Shown piece by piece: positions 35,801 through 44,507 of a DNA stretch of 50,715 nt; position 1 is the first letter of the stretch, and every line of letters starts with the position of its first letter. Both the position numbers and the translations under genes were made by a program. The DNA comes from JANQPA01 sp964628385 (GTDB taxonomy: Bacteria > Bacteroidota > Bacteroidia > Chitinophagales > Saprospiraceae). The stretch lies in contig CAZVOD010000025.1 of assembly GCA_964628385.1 (NCBI GenBank), forward strand, positions 1 through 50,715, read 5' to 3'. The notes beneath the pieces were generated by a model. That model searched no databases. It had not been told where the DNA came from and saw nothing but the letters and a program-made list of their open reading frames with translations.

Positions 35801-35989
35801 GATTTACCCACTACCCGAGCGGGCTTCCGGTGGACGTGGCGCTCGTTGAATAAGTTTTCACCTCGCTATTGTCCTACTCAGACTACCAATGCTGCGGGTG
35901 AGGTCGTTTGTGATCCTGATGCTCCCGGCTTTGATAATGGATCAGAATGGGAATTCAGGACTTACATCACCTTTAGCTTATTTAACTAA
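32855..35989 (+). CDS. Glycosidase TIM barrel fused to an outer-membrane beta-barrel
   Basis: A 1044-residue exported protein from the ATG at 32855, which starts the signal peptide (MRSIFLGVLLCLITTTLMAQ). Residues about 30-420 form a TIM barrel like that of GH2-type glycosidases: FIVNGMNWDYFPIG, then FLLGNENNYG with the likely acid/base Glu168 and ILFTEFGSDAFNA with the likely nucleophile Glu269. The remaining ~550 residues alternate polar and aromatic strands (for example LKGFYRTGHYHWGYEGDFFG, FVYRHLPTPMDASIGIL) and end EFRTYITFSLFN, as expected for an outer-membrane barrel. First gene of the locus, 46 bases before the repeat lipoprotein. I infer an enzyme anchored by, or coupled to, a porin. 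The exact family and substrate are not certain; beta-glucan is inferred from context. Confidence 0.8.
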   Translation: MRSIFLGVLLCLITTTLMAQSAKVAIVDNADGMKLTVDGKDFIVNGMNWDYFPIGTNFNYSLWNQPDDIIKAALDKEMSMLKNMGVNAVRQYTGIPARWIEYIYKRYGIYTMLNHAFGRYGLTINGQWMANTEYADPRVRSLLLKEVTTMVEDYKATPGLLMFLLGNENNYGLFWGGAETEDIPIEDRKSTIRAEAMYKLFNEAVVAMKQVDRTHPIAMCNGDLLFIEIIAKECKDVDIFGTNMYRGASFGDAFQRVKDLLKKPILFTEFGSDAFNARANEEDQQAQAYYMVENWKEIYMNAAGMGKVGNSIGGFTFQFSDGWWKYGQTEGLSVHDNNASWSNGGYEFDYAEGQNNMNEEWFGICAKGPTNERGLYTLYPRAAYYALKDVHQLNPYAGGANQKMFQDYFGNLNITNAVLQARGDKAALVGEEVSKVKLSELRAELSTFSTGGNLISTPESADLNTLTYPDELGFDHMQSYFVGVEANPSNSVRANVTFNALGRVAENPINELFYENRGRVRSVNTDQGNLVIPSINRLNVYQADFSWNTEYCDLKGFYRTGHYHWGYEGDFFGLYPEANYGPNIDIYNGNAPFGFEATGKKALSGLKVAFGPELWWAANPAILIKYSRQVGKFNVTGIFHEDLDEPAPSVTSFAVPMPQTRRATLHVETQAGPFGVELGGMWGGQPLVGRTFQLVKEVEGETEVFEDEIQAKDTWGGKAKVTFSSGPINWYAQGAAMGLVANGGADYTQTFTGWRLKDSGSGNQFNFLTGFTYLIGDFQIAPNFLWQRPVIGPVPSDVPAPGRPRNILDDPFSVRSNRETIAGEILLTYDPTPGTWMYEWDNDITEDAKFAASAGFVYRHLPTPMDASIGILADGRTIFAFPGAPPAQDLWEVHGRIVSKLNPELGFILNMYGGNAQANGSDPRLIERFGADLRMIYKKFKLSSFVKVNDWGPFDYHRDFNLTFPLQVVADISTTLGKPQWIDLPTTRAGFRWTWRSLNKFSPRYCPTQTTNAAGEVVCDPDAPGFDNGSEWEFRTYITFSLFN

Positions 35990-36035
35990 ATCAATAGAAA
36001 TATAAATATTGGTAAATCATTAAAACCAAATAAAA

Positions 36036-38507
36036 ATGAAAATTGAAATAAATAATATAAAAAACTTACTCCTGATTACAATGACCATCGTTTGGGTTGT
36101 ATTCAGTTGTGACAGAGAGTTGGACGAGATACGTCCGGCTTCCTTTCCAACCAATGGTGACGTTTTTATTGATGCGTTTTCTGCCGGGTTGGAATACGTA
36201 GCCTTTGCAGGTTCAAAAACTACCGCTTTTGATGTTGATCAGGACGAAGTATACGCTGGTGAAGCAGCCATGAGATTTGCCGTGCCGGATGCCAATGATC
36301 CCAACGGATCCTACGCCGGTGGAGCTTTTGTAACTTCTGTGGGTAGAGACCTGACCGGTTACGATGCACTAACCTTCTGGGTGAGAGCTTCCAGAGCGGC
36401 TACTATAGATATTATAGGTTTGGGTAATGACCTTGGGGAAGCCAAATATCAGACAGTGATACAAAATCTGCAGATCAACTCCAATTGGGAAAAAGTGATC
36501 ATTCCGCTGCCTGATCCTGGTGTACTTACTATGGAAAAAGGAATGCTTTTTTACTCTGAAGGGCCAGAAGAGGGTAAAGGCTATACCTTTTGGATAGACG
36601 AAGTGAAGTTCGAAAACCTCGGAACAATCGCACATCCTAAAGGATTCATTCTGGAAGGACAAGATCAGGTGATTCCCGCAGAATCAGGCGATAATCTGGA
36701 TATTGGTGGCTTGTATGGTACGTTCAATCTGCCTAACGGCATCGATCAGCGAGTGGAAATGTCATCTGGGTATTATGATTTTTCTTCATCAAATACTTCT
36801 ATCGCTTCTGTTAATGATTTCGGTGAGGTTGCTGTAATTGACTCTGGTTTGGCCGTTATCACGGCCACGTTCAGAGGGGAACTGGCTACGGGCTCTCTTA
36901 CCGTTGAATCCAGTGGAACAGCCTTGCTTCCTTCGGTAGAAGCTCCTGTGCCTACCCAAAACCCGGACAGCGTTATCTCCATGTTTAGTAATACTTTTAA
37001 CAATGCACCCGTGGATACCTGGAATCCTTTCTGGGAGTTTTCCACCACCTTGGTTGCTGATGTAAACCTCAATGGCAATGATATGAAAAGATATCGCCAG
37101 CTTAATTTTGTGGGGATACTTACAGAATCAGAAAAGATCGACGCCAGCAACATGACTCACTTCCATATTGACATCTGGACGCCGGACCCAACGGATGGCC
37201 AGCGGTCTTTTAAAATTTTATTGGTCGACTTTGGCGCGGATGGTAATTTTGGCGGCGAGGATGATTCTTCTCATGAATTGTCTTTTACAGCTCCCACTTT
37301 ACAAACAGAACAATGGGTAAGCCTGGATATTCCATTATCCAATTTTACAGGACTGACTCATCGGGAAAATATAGCCCAGTTGGTACTCTCCGGTGATATT
37401 CCCAATGTATTTGTCGATAACGTGTACTATTATAGTGCCGGACCCATTGAAATGGCGGTGCCGGAAGTAGCTGCGCCCACTCCTGATGAGGAAGCGGACA
37501 ATGTGATTTCTTTGTTCAGTAATGCTTATGATAACGTAAATATAGATACCTGGTCGGCTGAATGGGACAATGCAGAGCTTGAAGATATACAAGTAGCAGG
37601 TGATGATGTGAAATTATACACCGGCCTGGCTTTTGCAGGTGTAGAGTTTACTTCTGAACCAGTAGATGCTTCCGAAATGGACCGTTTTCACATGGACTTT
37701 TGGACACCGGATCCAACCGCTGCTCCTGCATCGATAAAAATAAAAATAGTTGATTTTGGAGCGGATGGAGCTTTCCAAGGTGGTGATGATGTGGAGCATG
37801 AGCTCACCTTAGATATGAATAATACACCCAGTTGGGGATCAGAGTCATGGGTAAGTATCGATGTCCCTTTATCTGATTTTGCGGGCCTTACGACCAAGGC
37901 GAGCCTGGCCCAATTGATTATTTCCGGCGATCCTAATACTTTGTATGTAGATAATGTATATTTCTACAGTGAAGAAGACAATAGCGGTGGAGGTGGCAAT
38001 ACAGCCACGGAGCCGAATATGGCTGCACCAGCACCAACCAGAGATGAGGCCGGGGTTATTTCTTTATTCAGTGATGTGTATACTGATGTAGCAGTAGATA
38101 CCTGGAGAACGGAGTGGTCTACAACAGATTTTGAGGATGTAACAATAGATGGTAATTCAACCAAGAAATATTCTGAACTTGATGTGGTAGGAGTAGAAAC
38201 AACGACCAACACGGTCGATGCTTCCGAAATGACTCATTTTCATATCGATGTCTGGTCAGCAGATTTTGAGTTCTTTGCTATAAAATTGGTAGACTTTGGC
38301 GAGGATGGTCTTTTTGGCGGAGGAGATGATGTAGAGCATCAAATTGACTTTGAGGCACCTGCTCAGGGACAATGGATCAGCTACGATATTGAGTTGAGTG
38401 AGTTTACTGGTTTAACCAAAACCTCAGATATTGCTCAGTACATCTTTGTTGGCCAGCCAACAAGAGAGAATACCATATTTATTGACAATGTTTATTTTCA
38501 TAAGTAG
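36036..38507 (+). CDS. Lipoprotein with three tandem putative glycan-binding modules
   Basis: An 823-residue lipoprotein; the signal peptide ends VVFSC (Cys25) followed by DRELDE, an acidic start typical of Bacteroidota surface lipoproteins. Residues about 40-190 resemble a galactose-binding/CBM-type beta-sandwich (YDALTFWVRAS, TFWIDEVKFEN). An Ig-like (BIG2-type) domain follows at about 200-295. Then come three copies of one ~170-residue module starting near residues 301, 475 and 658. Each has VIS(M/L)FSN near its start, VDTW (IDTW in the second copy), a VDASEM-like segment, (V)DFGADG, and a VDNVY(Y/F) end; a GGGG linker precedes the third. No catalytic motif is visible. Its place between glucan enzymes suggests surface capture of beta-glucan in place of SusD. 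The repeat family is not one I can name. Confidence 0.8.
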   Translation: MKIEINNIKNLLLITMTIVWVVFSCDRELDEIRPASFPTNGDVFIDAFSAGLEYVAFAGSKTTAFDVDQDEVYAGEAAMRFAVPDANDPNGSYAGGAFVTSVGRDLTGYDALTFWVRASRAATIDIIGLGNDLGEAKYQTVIQNLQINSNWEKVIIPLPDPGVLTMEKGMLFYSEGPEEGKGYTFWIDEVKFENLGTIAHPKGFILEGQDQVIPAESGDNLDIGGLYGTFNLPNGIDQRVEMSSGYYDFSSSNTSIASVNDFGEVAVIDSGLAVITATFRGELATGSLTVESSGTALLPSVEAPVPTQNPDSVISMFSNTFNNAPVDTWNPFWEFSTTLVADVNLNGNDMKRYRQLNFVGILTESEKIDASNMTHFHIDIWTPDPTDGQRSFKILLVDFGADGNFGGEDDSSHELSFTAPTLQTEQWVSLDIPLSNFTGLTHRENIAQLVLSGDIPNVFVDNVYYYSAGPIEMAVPEVAAPTPDEEADNVISLFSNAYDNVNIDTWSAEWDNAELEDIQVAGDDVKLYTGLAFAGVEFTSEPVDASEMDRFHMDFWTPDPTAAPASIKIKIVDFGADGAFQGGDDVEHELTLDMNNTPSWGSESWVSIDVPLSDFAGLTTKASLAQLIISGDPNTLYVDNVYFYSEEDNSGGGGNTATEPNMAAPAPTRDEAGVISLFSDVYTDVAVDTWRTEWSTTDFEDVTIDGNSTKKYSELDVVGVETTTNTVDASEMTHFHIDVWSADFEFFAIKLVDFGEDGLFGGGDDVEHQIDFEAPAQGQWISYDIELSEFTGLTKTSDIAQYIFVGQPTRENTIFIDNVYFHK

Positions 38508-38575
38508 AAGACTTGTTCGGAAGGAGAGCAGAAGAGTGTAAAATGATTTTTTAATGAAAAAACAGTTTAATTAGT

Positions 38576-39415
38576 ATGAAATATCAAAATATTCGTGCGC
38601 TTACACAGTACCTGTTGATGGGCGCTGTATTTATGGCTATGATACTTTCTTTCCCGGGCTGTACAGGAGGAGACGAAATTCCTGAACGCTCCTGGCAGTT
38701 GGTATGGCAAGACGAATTTGACGGACCGCAGGGACAGTCTCCTGACCCTACTAAATGGAATTTTGATATAGGTACCGGCTGGGGTAATGAACAACTGGAA
38801 TTTGATACGGATCGGCCGGAGAATGTCTCTTTGGATGGAGAAGGGAACTTGGCTATTATTGCGAAAGAAGAAAATTATTCGGGGGCTGCCTATACGTCTG
38901 CCAGAATTACTACCGCTGGCTTGTTCGAACAAGCCTACGGCCGTTATGAAGCACGGATCAAGATGCCTTATGGCCCTGGTTTATGGCCTGCTTTTTGGCT
39001 ACTGGGCGCTAATATCGATGAGGTGAGCTGGCCTCAATGCGGTGAGATTGACGTCATGGAGTACCGCGGACAGGAACCCAGCATTATCCACGGCTCTGTT
39101 CACGGCCCCGAATATTCAGCGGGAGCTGCAGTAACGAAAAGTTTTAGCCTGCTGAATGATCGGTTTGATGTAGACTTCCACCTCTTTGCTATAGAGTGGG
39201 GGGAAGATTATATCGATTACTATGTAGATGACCAACTGTACTTCAGAGTCACACCGGATGATTTGCCGGGAGAGTGGGTGTATGATCATACCTTTTACAT
39301 TATCTTGAATGTAGCAGTAGGCGGAAATTACGTAGGCTTTCCAACTCAGGATACCAAATTCCCACAAACTATGCTTGTGGACTATGTTCGGGTCTATTCG
39401 GAAGCCATTCAATAA
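38576..39415 (+). CDS. GH16 laminarinase lipoprotein
   Basis: A 279-residue lipoprotein (signal peptide ending SFPGC, Cys29). It is a GH16 endo-beta-1,3-glucanase: the catalytic motif GEIDVMEY gives nucleophile Glu157, Asp159 and acid/base Glu162. WQDEFDG, WGNEQLEF, YGRYEARIKMPYGPGLWPAF and HLFAIEW complete the laminarinase-type (GH16_3-like) jelly roll. There are no extra carbohydrate-binding domains. It should cut internal beta-1,3 bonds of laminarin or similar glucans at the cell surface or in the periplasm. It follows the repeat lipoprotein by 68 bases in the same direction. Confidence 0.95.
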   Translation: MKYQNIRALTQYLLMGAVFMAMILSFPGCTGGDEIPERSWQLVWQDEFDGPQGQSPDPTKWNFDIGTGWGNEQLEFDTDRPENVSLDGEGNLAIIAKEENYSGAAYTSARITTAGLFEQAYGRYEARIKMPYGPGLWPAFWLLGANIDEVSWPQCGEIDVMEYRGQEPSIIHGSVHGPEYSAGAAVTKSFSLLNDRFDVDFHLFAIEWGEDYIDYYVDDQLYFRVTPDDLPGEWVYDHTFYIILNVAVGGNYVGFPTQDTKFPQTMLVDYVRVYSEAIQ

Positions 39416-39478
39416 TAGATAAATCCTAACTCAGGGTAATTGGTCATTGAGTGCTAATGCTTTAACAAGAGTCAGCTC

Positions 39479-39525
39479 GGAGAAAAGCCGGTAAAAATCA
39501 CCTAAAATCCTATCGGCTTTTCTCC
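39479..39525. promoter_or_regulatory. Intergenic hairpin between GH16 and the phosphorylase
   Basis: GGAGAAAAGCCG at 39479-39490 and CGGCTTTTCTCC at 39514-39525 are perfect inverted copies with a 23-base loop. No T-run follows on either strand. In a gap of 271 bases within an otherwise tight gene series, it could mark mRNA processing or a partial stop, changing the dose of surface versus cytosolic enzymes. Confidence 0.5.
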
Positions 39526-39686
39526 CCTCCAAAAAATTGCAAGTTTTTCTTTTGGAAAAAGTTTAAAATATTATTTTTTATTTTTTACTATGAGGAAATG
39601 AAATATTGAAGTCGACTTTACCAAAAGTTGTTTTTTGTTTTTCTGGAAATAATTGGATCGAAAGCATAAAATTGAAATTTTACTTA

Positions 39687-42600
39687 ATGGAAACCACTTT
39701 ATCAGCTCCTGACACAGCAATCAGTGTGGTTCATCTCAAGGGTGAACCTTTTTTCAAGATTTCAAATCACGATACTATGCGGCCTTTCTTTATGAGCATA
39801 GTAAGCAGTTCTAATCATTGGATGTTTATTTCCAGTAATGGAGGGCTGAGTGCAGGTCGGAAGAATGCCGAAAACGCTTTATTTCCCTATTACACAGATG
39901 ATAAGATTACAGAATCAGCTGATATTACCGGTAGTAAAACCATCTTTCAGGTTCGCGAAAGTGGAAATATTTATATTTGGGAGCCTTTTTCTTATCGCTA
40001 CGAAGGTAAATATCAGGTCAGTCGTAATATCTATAAAAATACATACGGTAATAAAATCCTTTTTGAGGAAACCAATCACGACCTTCAACTGACTTTCAGG
40101 TATCAGTGGAATTCTTCTGATGCTTTTGGTTTTGTAAAAAAATCCGAACTTTTAAATTATTCAGATAAAAAGGTAGAAATCAGTATGCTGGATGGTATCC
40201 AAAACCTGGTACCTTATGGCGTGGGCAGTTACCTACAAAATAATACCAGCAACCTGGTGGATGCCTACAAAAGAAATGAACTGGACAGGCAGTCGGGGCT
40301 GGGTATTTTTGCCCTCAGTGCGATCATTGTCGATAAAGCAGAACCCAGCGAGGCATTAAAAGCCAACGTAGCCTGGTCATTGGGGTTGGATAATGCACAA
40401 TATTTACTGTCTTCACTTCAGTTGGATAACTTTAGGAAGGGGCAGTCTATCAGGCAGGAGGAAGATGTTAAGGCTGAAAAAGGTGCCTATTTTATCCAGT
40501 CTCAAATAGTCCTGACACCCGGAGCTGACAAATCCTGGATGATCATAGCGGACGTGAACAAAAACCATGCGGCTGTCTGCCAAATGATCAGGAGGATAGG
40601 CCAAACACCGGGGCTGGCCGGGCAGGTTCAGGATGATATTGATAAAGGGACTCAGGATCTGATCAAGCTCAATGCCGCTTCTGATGGCCTTCAGCTGACC
40701 GCTGACCACCTGAGGGATACCCGTCATTTCTCCAATACGCTTTTCAATATTATGCGTGGAGGAATCTTTGATGATAACTACACCATAGAAAAAAAGGACT
40801 TCAGTAAATACCTGGCTAACGCCAACAAAAACGTCTACAGATCAGCTGAATCTATTCTGGCTGAACTGCCCGAATCTTTTTCTTTTTCTCGCTTGAGAGC
40901 AGTGGCCATGGATCAGGAAGATACTCATTTTACGAGACTTTGCCTGGAGTATATGCCATTGAAATTCAGTAGAAGGCACGGTGACCCCAGCCGGCCCTGG
41001 AATGTATTTTCCATCAATACCCGCGATGAAGAGGATGGCTCAAAGATACTGGACTATCAGGGTAACTGGCGGGATATCTTCCAAAACTGGGAAGCCCTCG
41101 TCCAATCTTATCCGGACTTTGTAGAGAGTATGATCCATAAATTTCTGAATGCGACCACTTTTGATGGCTATAATCCCTACCGGGTCACTAAAGATGGGTT
41201 TGACTGGGAAACCATAGAGCCGGACGATCCCTGGTCTTACATCGGATATTGGGGAGATCATCAAATTATTTATTTGCTGAAGCTGCTGGAATTCATGGAA
41301 AAACGCTTCCCCGGAAAGCTGGAAGCTTATTTTGATCAATCCCTTTTTATATACGCCAATGTGCCTTACAAGATCAAAAGCTACGAAGATATACTGCAAA
41401 ACCCTAAGGACACCATTGATTTTGATTTGGAGCTGGACGAACAGATCCGCAAGGAAAGAGAAGGCCTAGGAGCTGATGCTGCCTTGTGTAAAGATCAGCA
41501 AAAAGAAATTTACCGGGTGAATTTTATTGAAAAAATACTGGCTTCGGTACTGGCTAAAGTCTCTAACTTTATTCCTGAAGGAGGGATTTGGATGAATACA
41601 CAGCGCCCGGAGTGGAACGATGCCAACAATGCACTGGTTGGCAATGGTGTTTCTATGGTGACGCTTTATTATCTGCGGCGCTATCTGCATTTTTTCAAAA
41701 AGCTATTTGAACAATGCCAGGTTCAGGAAATCTCCATCTCTACGGAGCTTCATGCGTTTTTTGAACGAGTAATGCAAACTTTTGACCAGCATAAAGGGCT
41801 CTTGTCGGGGGCGATTACTGATGCTGATAAAAAGCTTGTTTTGGACGGTCTTGGAAAGGCCGGCAGTGATTACCGGATGCAAATTTATCAGCATCATTTT
41901 TCAGGCAAGAAGCAACCGCTATCCCTACAAGTACTCCAGTCATTTGCTGATACGACCTTACGGTACCTGGAGCACTCCATTGATGCTAACCGGAGAGCGG
42001 ATGGACTTTACCACGCTTACAACTTGATGACCTACAATGAAGAAGAGAACAGCATAACCATTTCCTACCTAAGCGAAATGCTGGAAGGTCAGGTGGCTGT
42101 TCTGAGTGCGGGCTATCTCTCCTCGGGAGAGGTGCTAAGAGTTCTGGATACCTTAAAAAGTAGCCAGCTTTTTAGAGAAGATCAATACAGTTATTTGCTG
42201 TATCCCAATAAGGCATTACCGGGCTTTTTAGAGAGAAATAATATTCCGGCGGCAATGGTCACTGATTCTTCATTACTCAGTGAAATGGTTGCCAACAATG
42301 ACAAAGAAATTGTAGAGCAGGATGTCAATGGACAATATCATTTCAACGGTAATTTCAGAAATGCCAAAGACCTAAAGGCCGCTTTAGAGAGACTTTCGCA
42401 GACTAAATACGCGAGTAAAGCCGCAGAGGAAAAAAAGCAGATTCTTCAGGTTTTTGAAAAAGTTTTTAATCACAAGGCTTTCACCGGACGTTCAGGTACT
42501 TTTTATGGCTATGAGGGCTTGGGATCTATTTACTGGCATATGGTGTCCAAGTTGCGCCTGGCAGTACAAGAGTGTTGCCTAAAAGCCGTTGCAGATCAGG

Positions 42601-43133
42601 AACCCGAAATACTGGTGGGTAAGCTACTGGAACACTACTACGAAATTGATGCCGGCATCGGCGTACATAAATCCCCGCAGCTTTACGGGGCTTTCCCTAC
42701 AGATCCTTATTCTCACACGCCCTTCACGAAAGGAGCTCAGCAGCCGGGGATGACCGGGCAGGTAAAAGAAGATATCCTGAGTCGATTCGGAGAGCTAGGG
42801 GTATTCATCAGAGATGGTCAATTGTGTTTTGATCCCTCCTTACTCAGGGTAGGTGAGTTTTTGGATCGACCAAAGACATTTGAATTTATCAATGTGAACG
42901 GAGCAAAGGAAGTGGTGAAGCTGGATGCGAGGTCATTAGTATTTACCTTTTGTCAGGTTCCTGTTATCTATAGGTTGGCTGATTCACCTAAAATAGAAGT
43001 CTTTAAGAAGGATGATGCAATAGTTACATCCGATACTTTGAGTTTGGATAAAACAACGAGCGAACAAATCTTTCAGCGTGCAGGAGCTATAAAGCTGATT
43101 GTGGTATTTGTTCCTGCTCAAATGCTTAAATAG
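39687..43133 (+). CDS. Cytosolic GH94/GH149-like beta-1,3-glucan phosphorylase
   Basis: About 1148 residues from the ATG at 39687 (METTLSAPD); an in-frame start at 39606 adds 27 residues of poor quality. No signal peptide, so cytosolic. The N-terminus (GEPFFKISNHDTMRPFFMSI, WMFISSNGGLSAGRKN) is that of inverting sugar phosphorylases, and GIWMNTQRPEWNDANNALVG holds the WND motif whose Asp is the proton donor in GH94 (residue 645 from this start). The size and the setting among GH16, GH17 and GH30 beta-1,3-glucanases point to GH149 (beta-1,3-oligoglucan phosphorylase); GH161 or an outlying GH94 are alternatives. The reaction would release glucose-1-phosphate from the oligoglucan end, saving ATP. 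The fold call is firm, the family number less so. Confidence 0.75.
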   Translation: METTLSAPDTAISVVHLKGEPFFKISNHDTMRPFFMSIVSSSNHWMFISSNGGLSAGRKNAENALFPYYTDDKITESADITGSKTIFQVRESGNIYIWEPFSYRYEGKYQVSRNIYKNTYGNKILFEETNHDLQLTFRYQWNSSDAFGFVKKSELLNYSDKKVEISMLDGIQNLVPYGVGSYLQNNTSNLVDAYKRNELDRQSGLGIFALSAIIVDKAEPSEALKANVAWSLGLDNAQYLLSSLQLDNFRKGQSIRQEEDVKAEKGAYFIQSQIVLTPGADKSWMIIADVNKNHAAVCQMIRRIGQTPGLAGQVQDDIDKGTQDLIKLNAASDGLQLTADHLRDTRHFSNTLFNIMRGGIFDDNYTIEKKDFSKYLANANKNVYRSAESILAELPESFSFSRLRAVAMDQEDTHFTRLCLEYMPLKFSRRHGDPSRPWNVFSINTRDEEDGSKILDYQGNWRDIFQNWEALVQSYPDFVESMIHKFLNATTFDGYNPYRVTKDGFDWETIEPDDPWSYIGYWGDHQIIYLLKLLEFMEKRFPGKLEAYFDQSLFIYANVPYKIKSYEDILQNPKDTIDFDLELDEQIRKEREGLGADAALCKDQQKEIYRVNFIEKILASVLAKVSNFIPEGGIWMNTQRPEWNDANNALVGNGVSMVTLYYLRRYLHFFKKLFEQCQVQEISISTELHAFFERVMQTFDQHKGLLSGAITDADKKLVLDGLGKAGSDYRMQIYQHHFSGKKQPLSLQVLQSFADTTLRYLEHSIDANRRADGLYHAYNLMTYNEEENSITISYLSEMLEGQVAVLSAGYLSSGEVLRVLDTLKSSQLFREDQYSYLLYPNKALPGFLERNNIPAAMVTDSSLLSEMVANNDKEIVEQDVNGQYHFNGNFRNAKDLKAALERLSQTKYASKAAEEKKQILQVFEKVFNHKAFTGRSGTFYGYEGLGSIYWHMVSKLRLAVQECCLKAVADQEPEILVGKLLEHYYEIDAGIGVHKSPQLYGAFPTDPYSHTPFTKGAQQPGMTGQVKEDILSRFGELGVFIRDGQLCFDPSLLRVGEFLDRPKTFEFINVNGAKEVVKLDARSLVFTFCQVPVIYRLADSPKIEVFKKDDAIVTSDTLSLDKTTSEQIFQRAGAIKLIVVFVPAQMLK

Positions 43134-43167
43134 TCTCGTTTAAAATACGGGAGCAATAAGAATTAGT

Positions 43168-44457
43168 ATGAAAAAAACTTTAAGGTTATTAATAACGCTG
43201 GTGGTCTTTGGCCTAGGCTTCTCCTGCACGCAGCAGCAAGAAGCCGGGGAGGATGAGCAAACGGCAGAAAAAAAAGCAATGACGGCACAAGAGATCTTAG
43301 GCAATCCTGATTACGCAGCAATTTCTTATGGTGGTTACCGCCAAAAATCAAGAGACCTACAACCGACAGTAGCCCAATTAAAAGAGGATATGAAGTTGCT
43401 TCACGCCATGGGAATCAGAATTCTGAGAACTTATAATACCAAGCTGGCGCATGCTTCTAATATCTTGAAGGCTATTCGGGAGTTAAAAAGTGAAGAAACA
43501 GGCTTTGAGATGTATGTCATGCTGGGAGCTTGGATTGATTGTGAGAATGCCTGGACGGAGCATCCCAATCACAATGCAGAAGATGAAGCAGCCAACGCCG
43601 CCGAAATAGAAAGAGCTGTAAAAATGGCAAAAGCTTACCCGGATATTGTTAAGGTCATTGCTGTAGGTAATGAAGCGATGGTCAAATGGGCGGCCGCTTA
43701 TTTTGTGCAGCCGGGAGTGATCCTTGAGTGGGTAGAACATTTGCAGGGTCTTAAAAAAAGCGGCGAATTGCCCGCTGAGCTTTGGATTACCAGCTCTGAT
43801 AATTTTGCTTCCTGGGGAGGCGGAGGTGCAGAGTACCACGTTCCGGAGCTGGAAAAGCTCTATCAGGCCGTTGATTATATTTCCGTGCATACCTATCCTA
43901 TGCACGATACTCACTATAATCCTGAATTTTGGGGGGTACTACCTTCCGAGGCCGATCTTTCTAAACTGGAAAAGATTGAAAAAGCCATGCAGCGATCCCT
44001 GGGCTATGCACAGTCGCAATACGACAGCGTGGTAGCTTACATGCAAGGCCTCGGCCTGGATAAGCCGGTACATATCGGAGAAACAGGCTGGGCTAGCGCT
44101 TCTAATAGCTACTATGGGCCCAAAGGCTCTAAAGCTACCGACGAATACAAGGAGGGGCTATATCATCAAATGATGAGAGAATGGACCGATCAGGCCGGTA
44201 TTTCCTGCTTCTATTTTGAAGCGTTCGACGAGATCTGGAAAGACGCCAGAAATCCCGGGGGCTCCGAGAATCACTTCGGCCTGTTTACTATCGATGGGGA
44301 AGCCAAATACGCTATTTGGGAATTAGTGGATCAGGGCCTCTTTGAAGGGCTGGGCCGAAACGGAAAACCCGTCACCAAAACTCATAACGGGAATAAAGAG
44401 GAGCTGCTTGAAAAAGTGCTGCTTCCTGCTGTTAAGGATATTTCACCTGCAATGTAA
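43168..44457 (+). CDS. GH17 beta-1,3-glucanase lipoprotein
   Basis: A 429-residue lipoprotein (signal peptide ending GLGFSC, Cys20, then an acidic linker EAGEDEQ). The TIM barrel is of GH17: ISYGGYRQKSRDLQPT at the start, MGIRILRTYNTK, VIAVGNEAMVKW with acid/base Glu169, and HIGETGWASASNS with nucleophile Glu305; FYFEAFDEIWK closes the barrel. The family hydrolyses or transfers beta-1,3-glucan chains. Unlike the two cytosolic GH17 domains downstream, it is exported and clearly of a different subgroup. It starts 34 bases after the phosphorylase. Confidence 0.93.
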   Translation: MKKTLRLLITLVVFGLGFSCTQQQEAGEDEQTAEKKAMTAQEILGNPDYAAISYGGYRQKSRDLQPTVAQLKEDMKLLHAMGIRILRTYNTKLAHASNILKAIRELKSEETGFEMYVMLGAWIDCENAWTEHPNHNAEDEAANAAEIERAVKMAKAYPDIVKVIAVGNEAMVKWAAAYFVQPGVILEWVEHLQGLKKSGELPAELWITSSDNFASWGGGGAEYHVPELEKLYQAVDYISVHTYPMHDTHYNPEFWGVLPSEADLSKLEKIEKAMQRSLGYAQSQYDSVVAYMQGLGLDKPVHIGETGWASASNSYYGPKGSKATDEYKEGLYHQMMREWTDQAGISCFYFEAFDEIWKDARNPGGSENHFGLFTIDGEAKYAIWELVDQGLFEGLGRNGKPVTKTHNGNKEELLEKVLLPAVKDISPAM

Positions 44458-44507
44458 GAAAGAGAAACAAGCAAGAAACATTATTCAACTGTGGTAAAAC
44501 CGATAAG

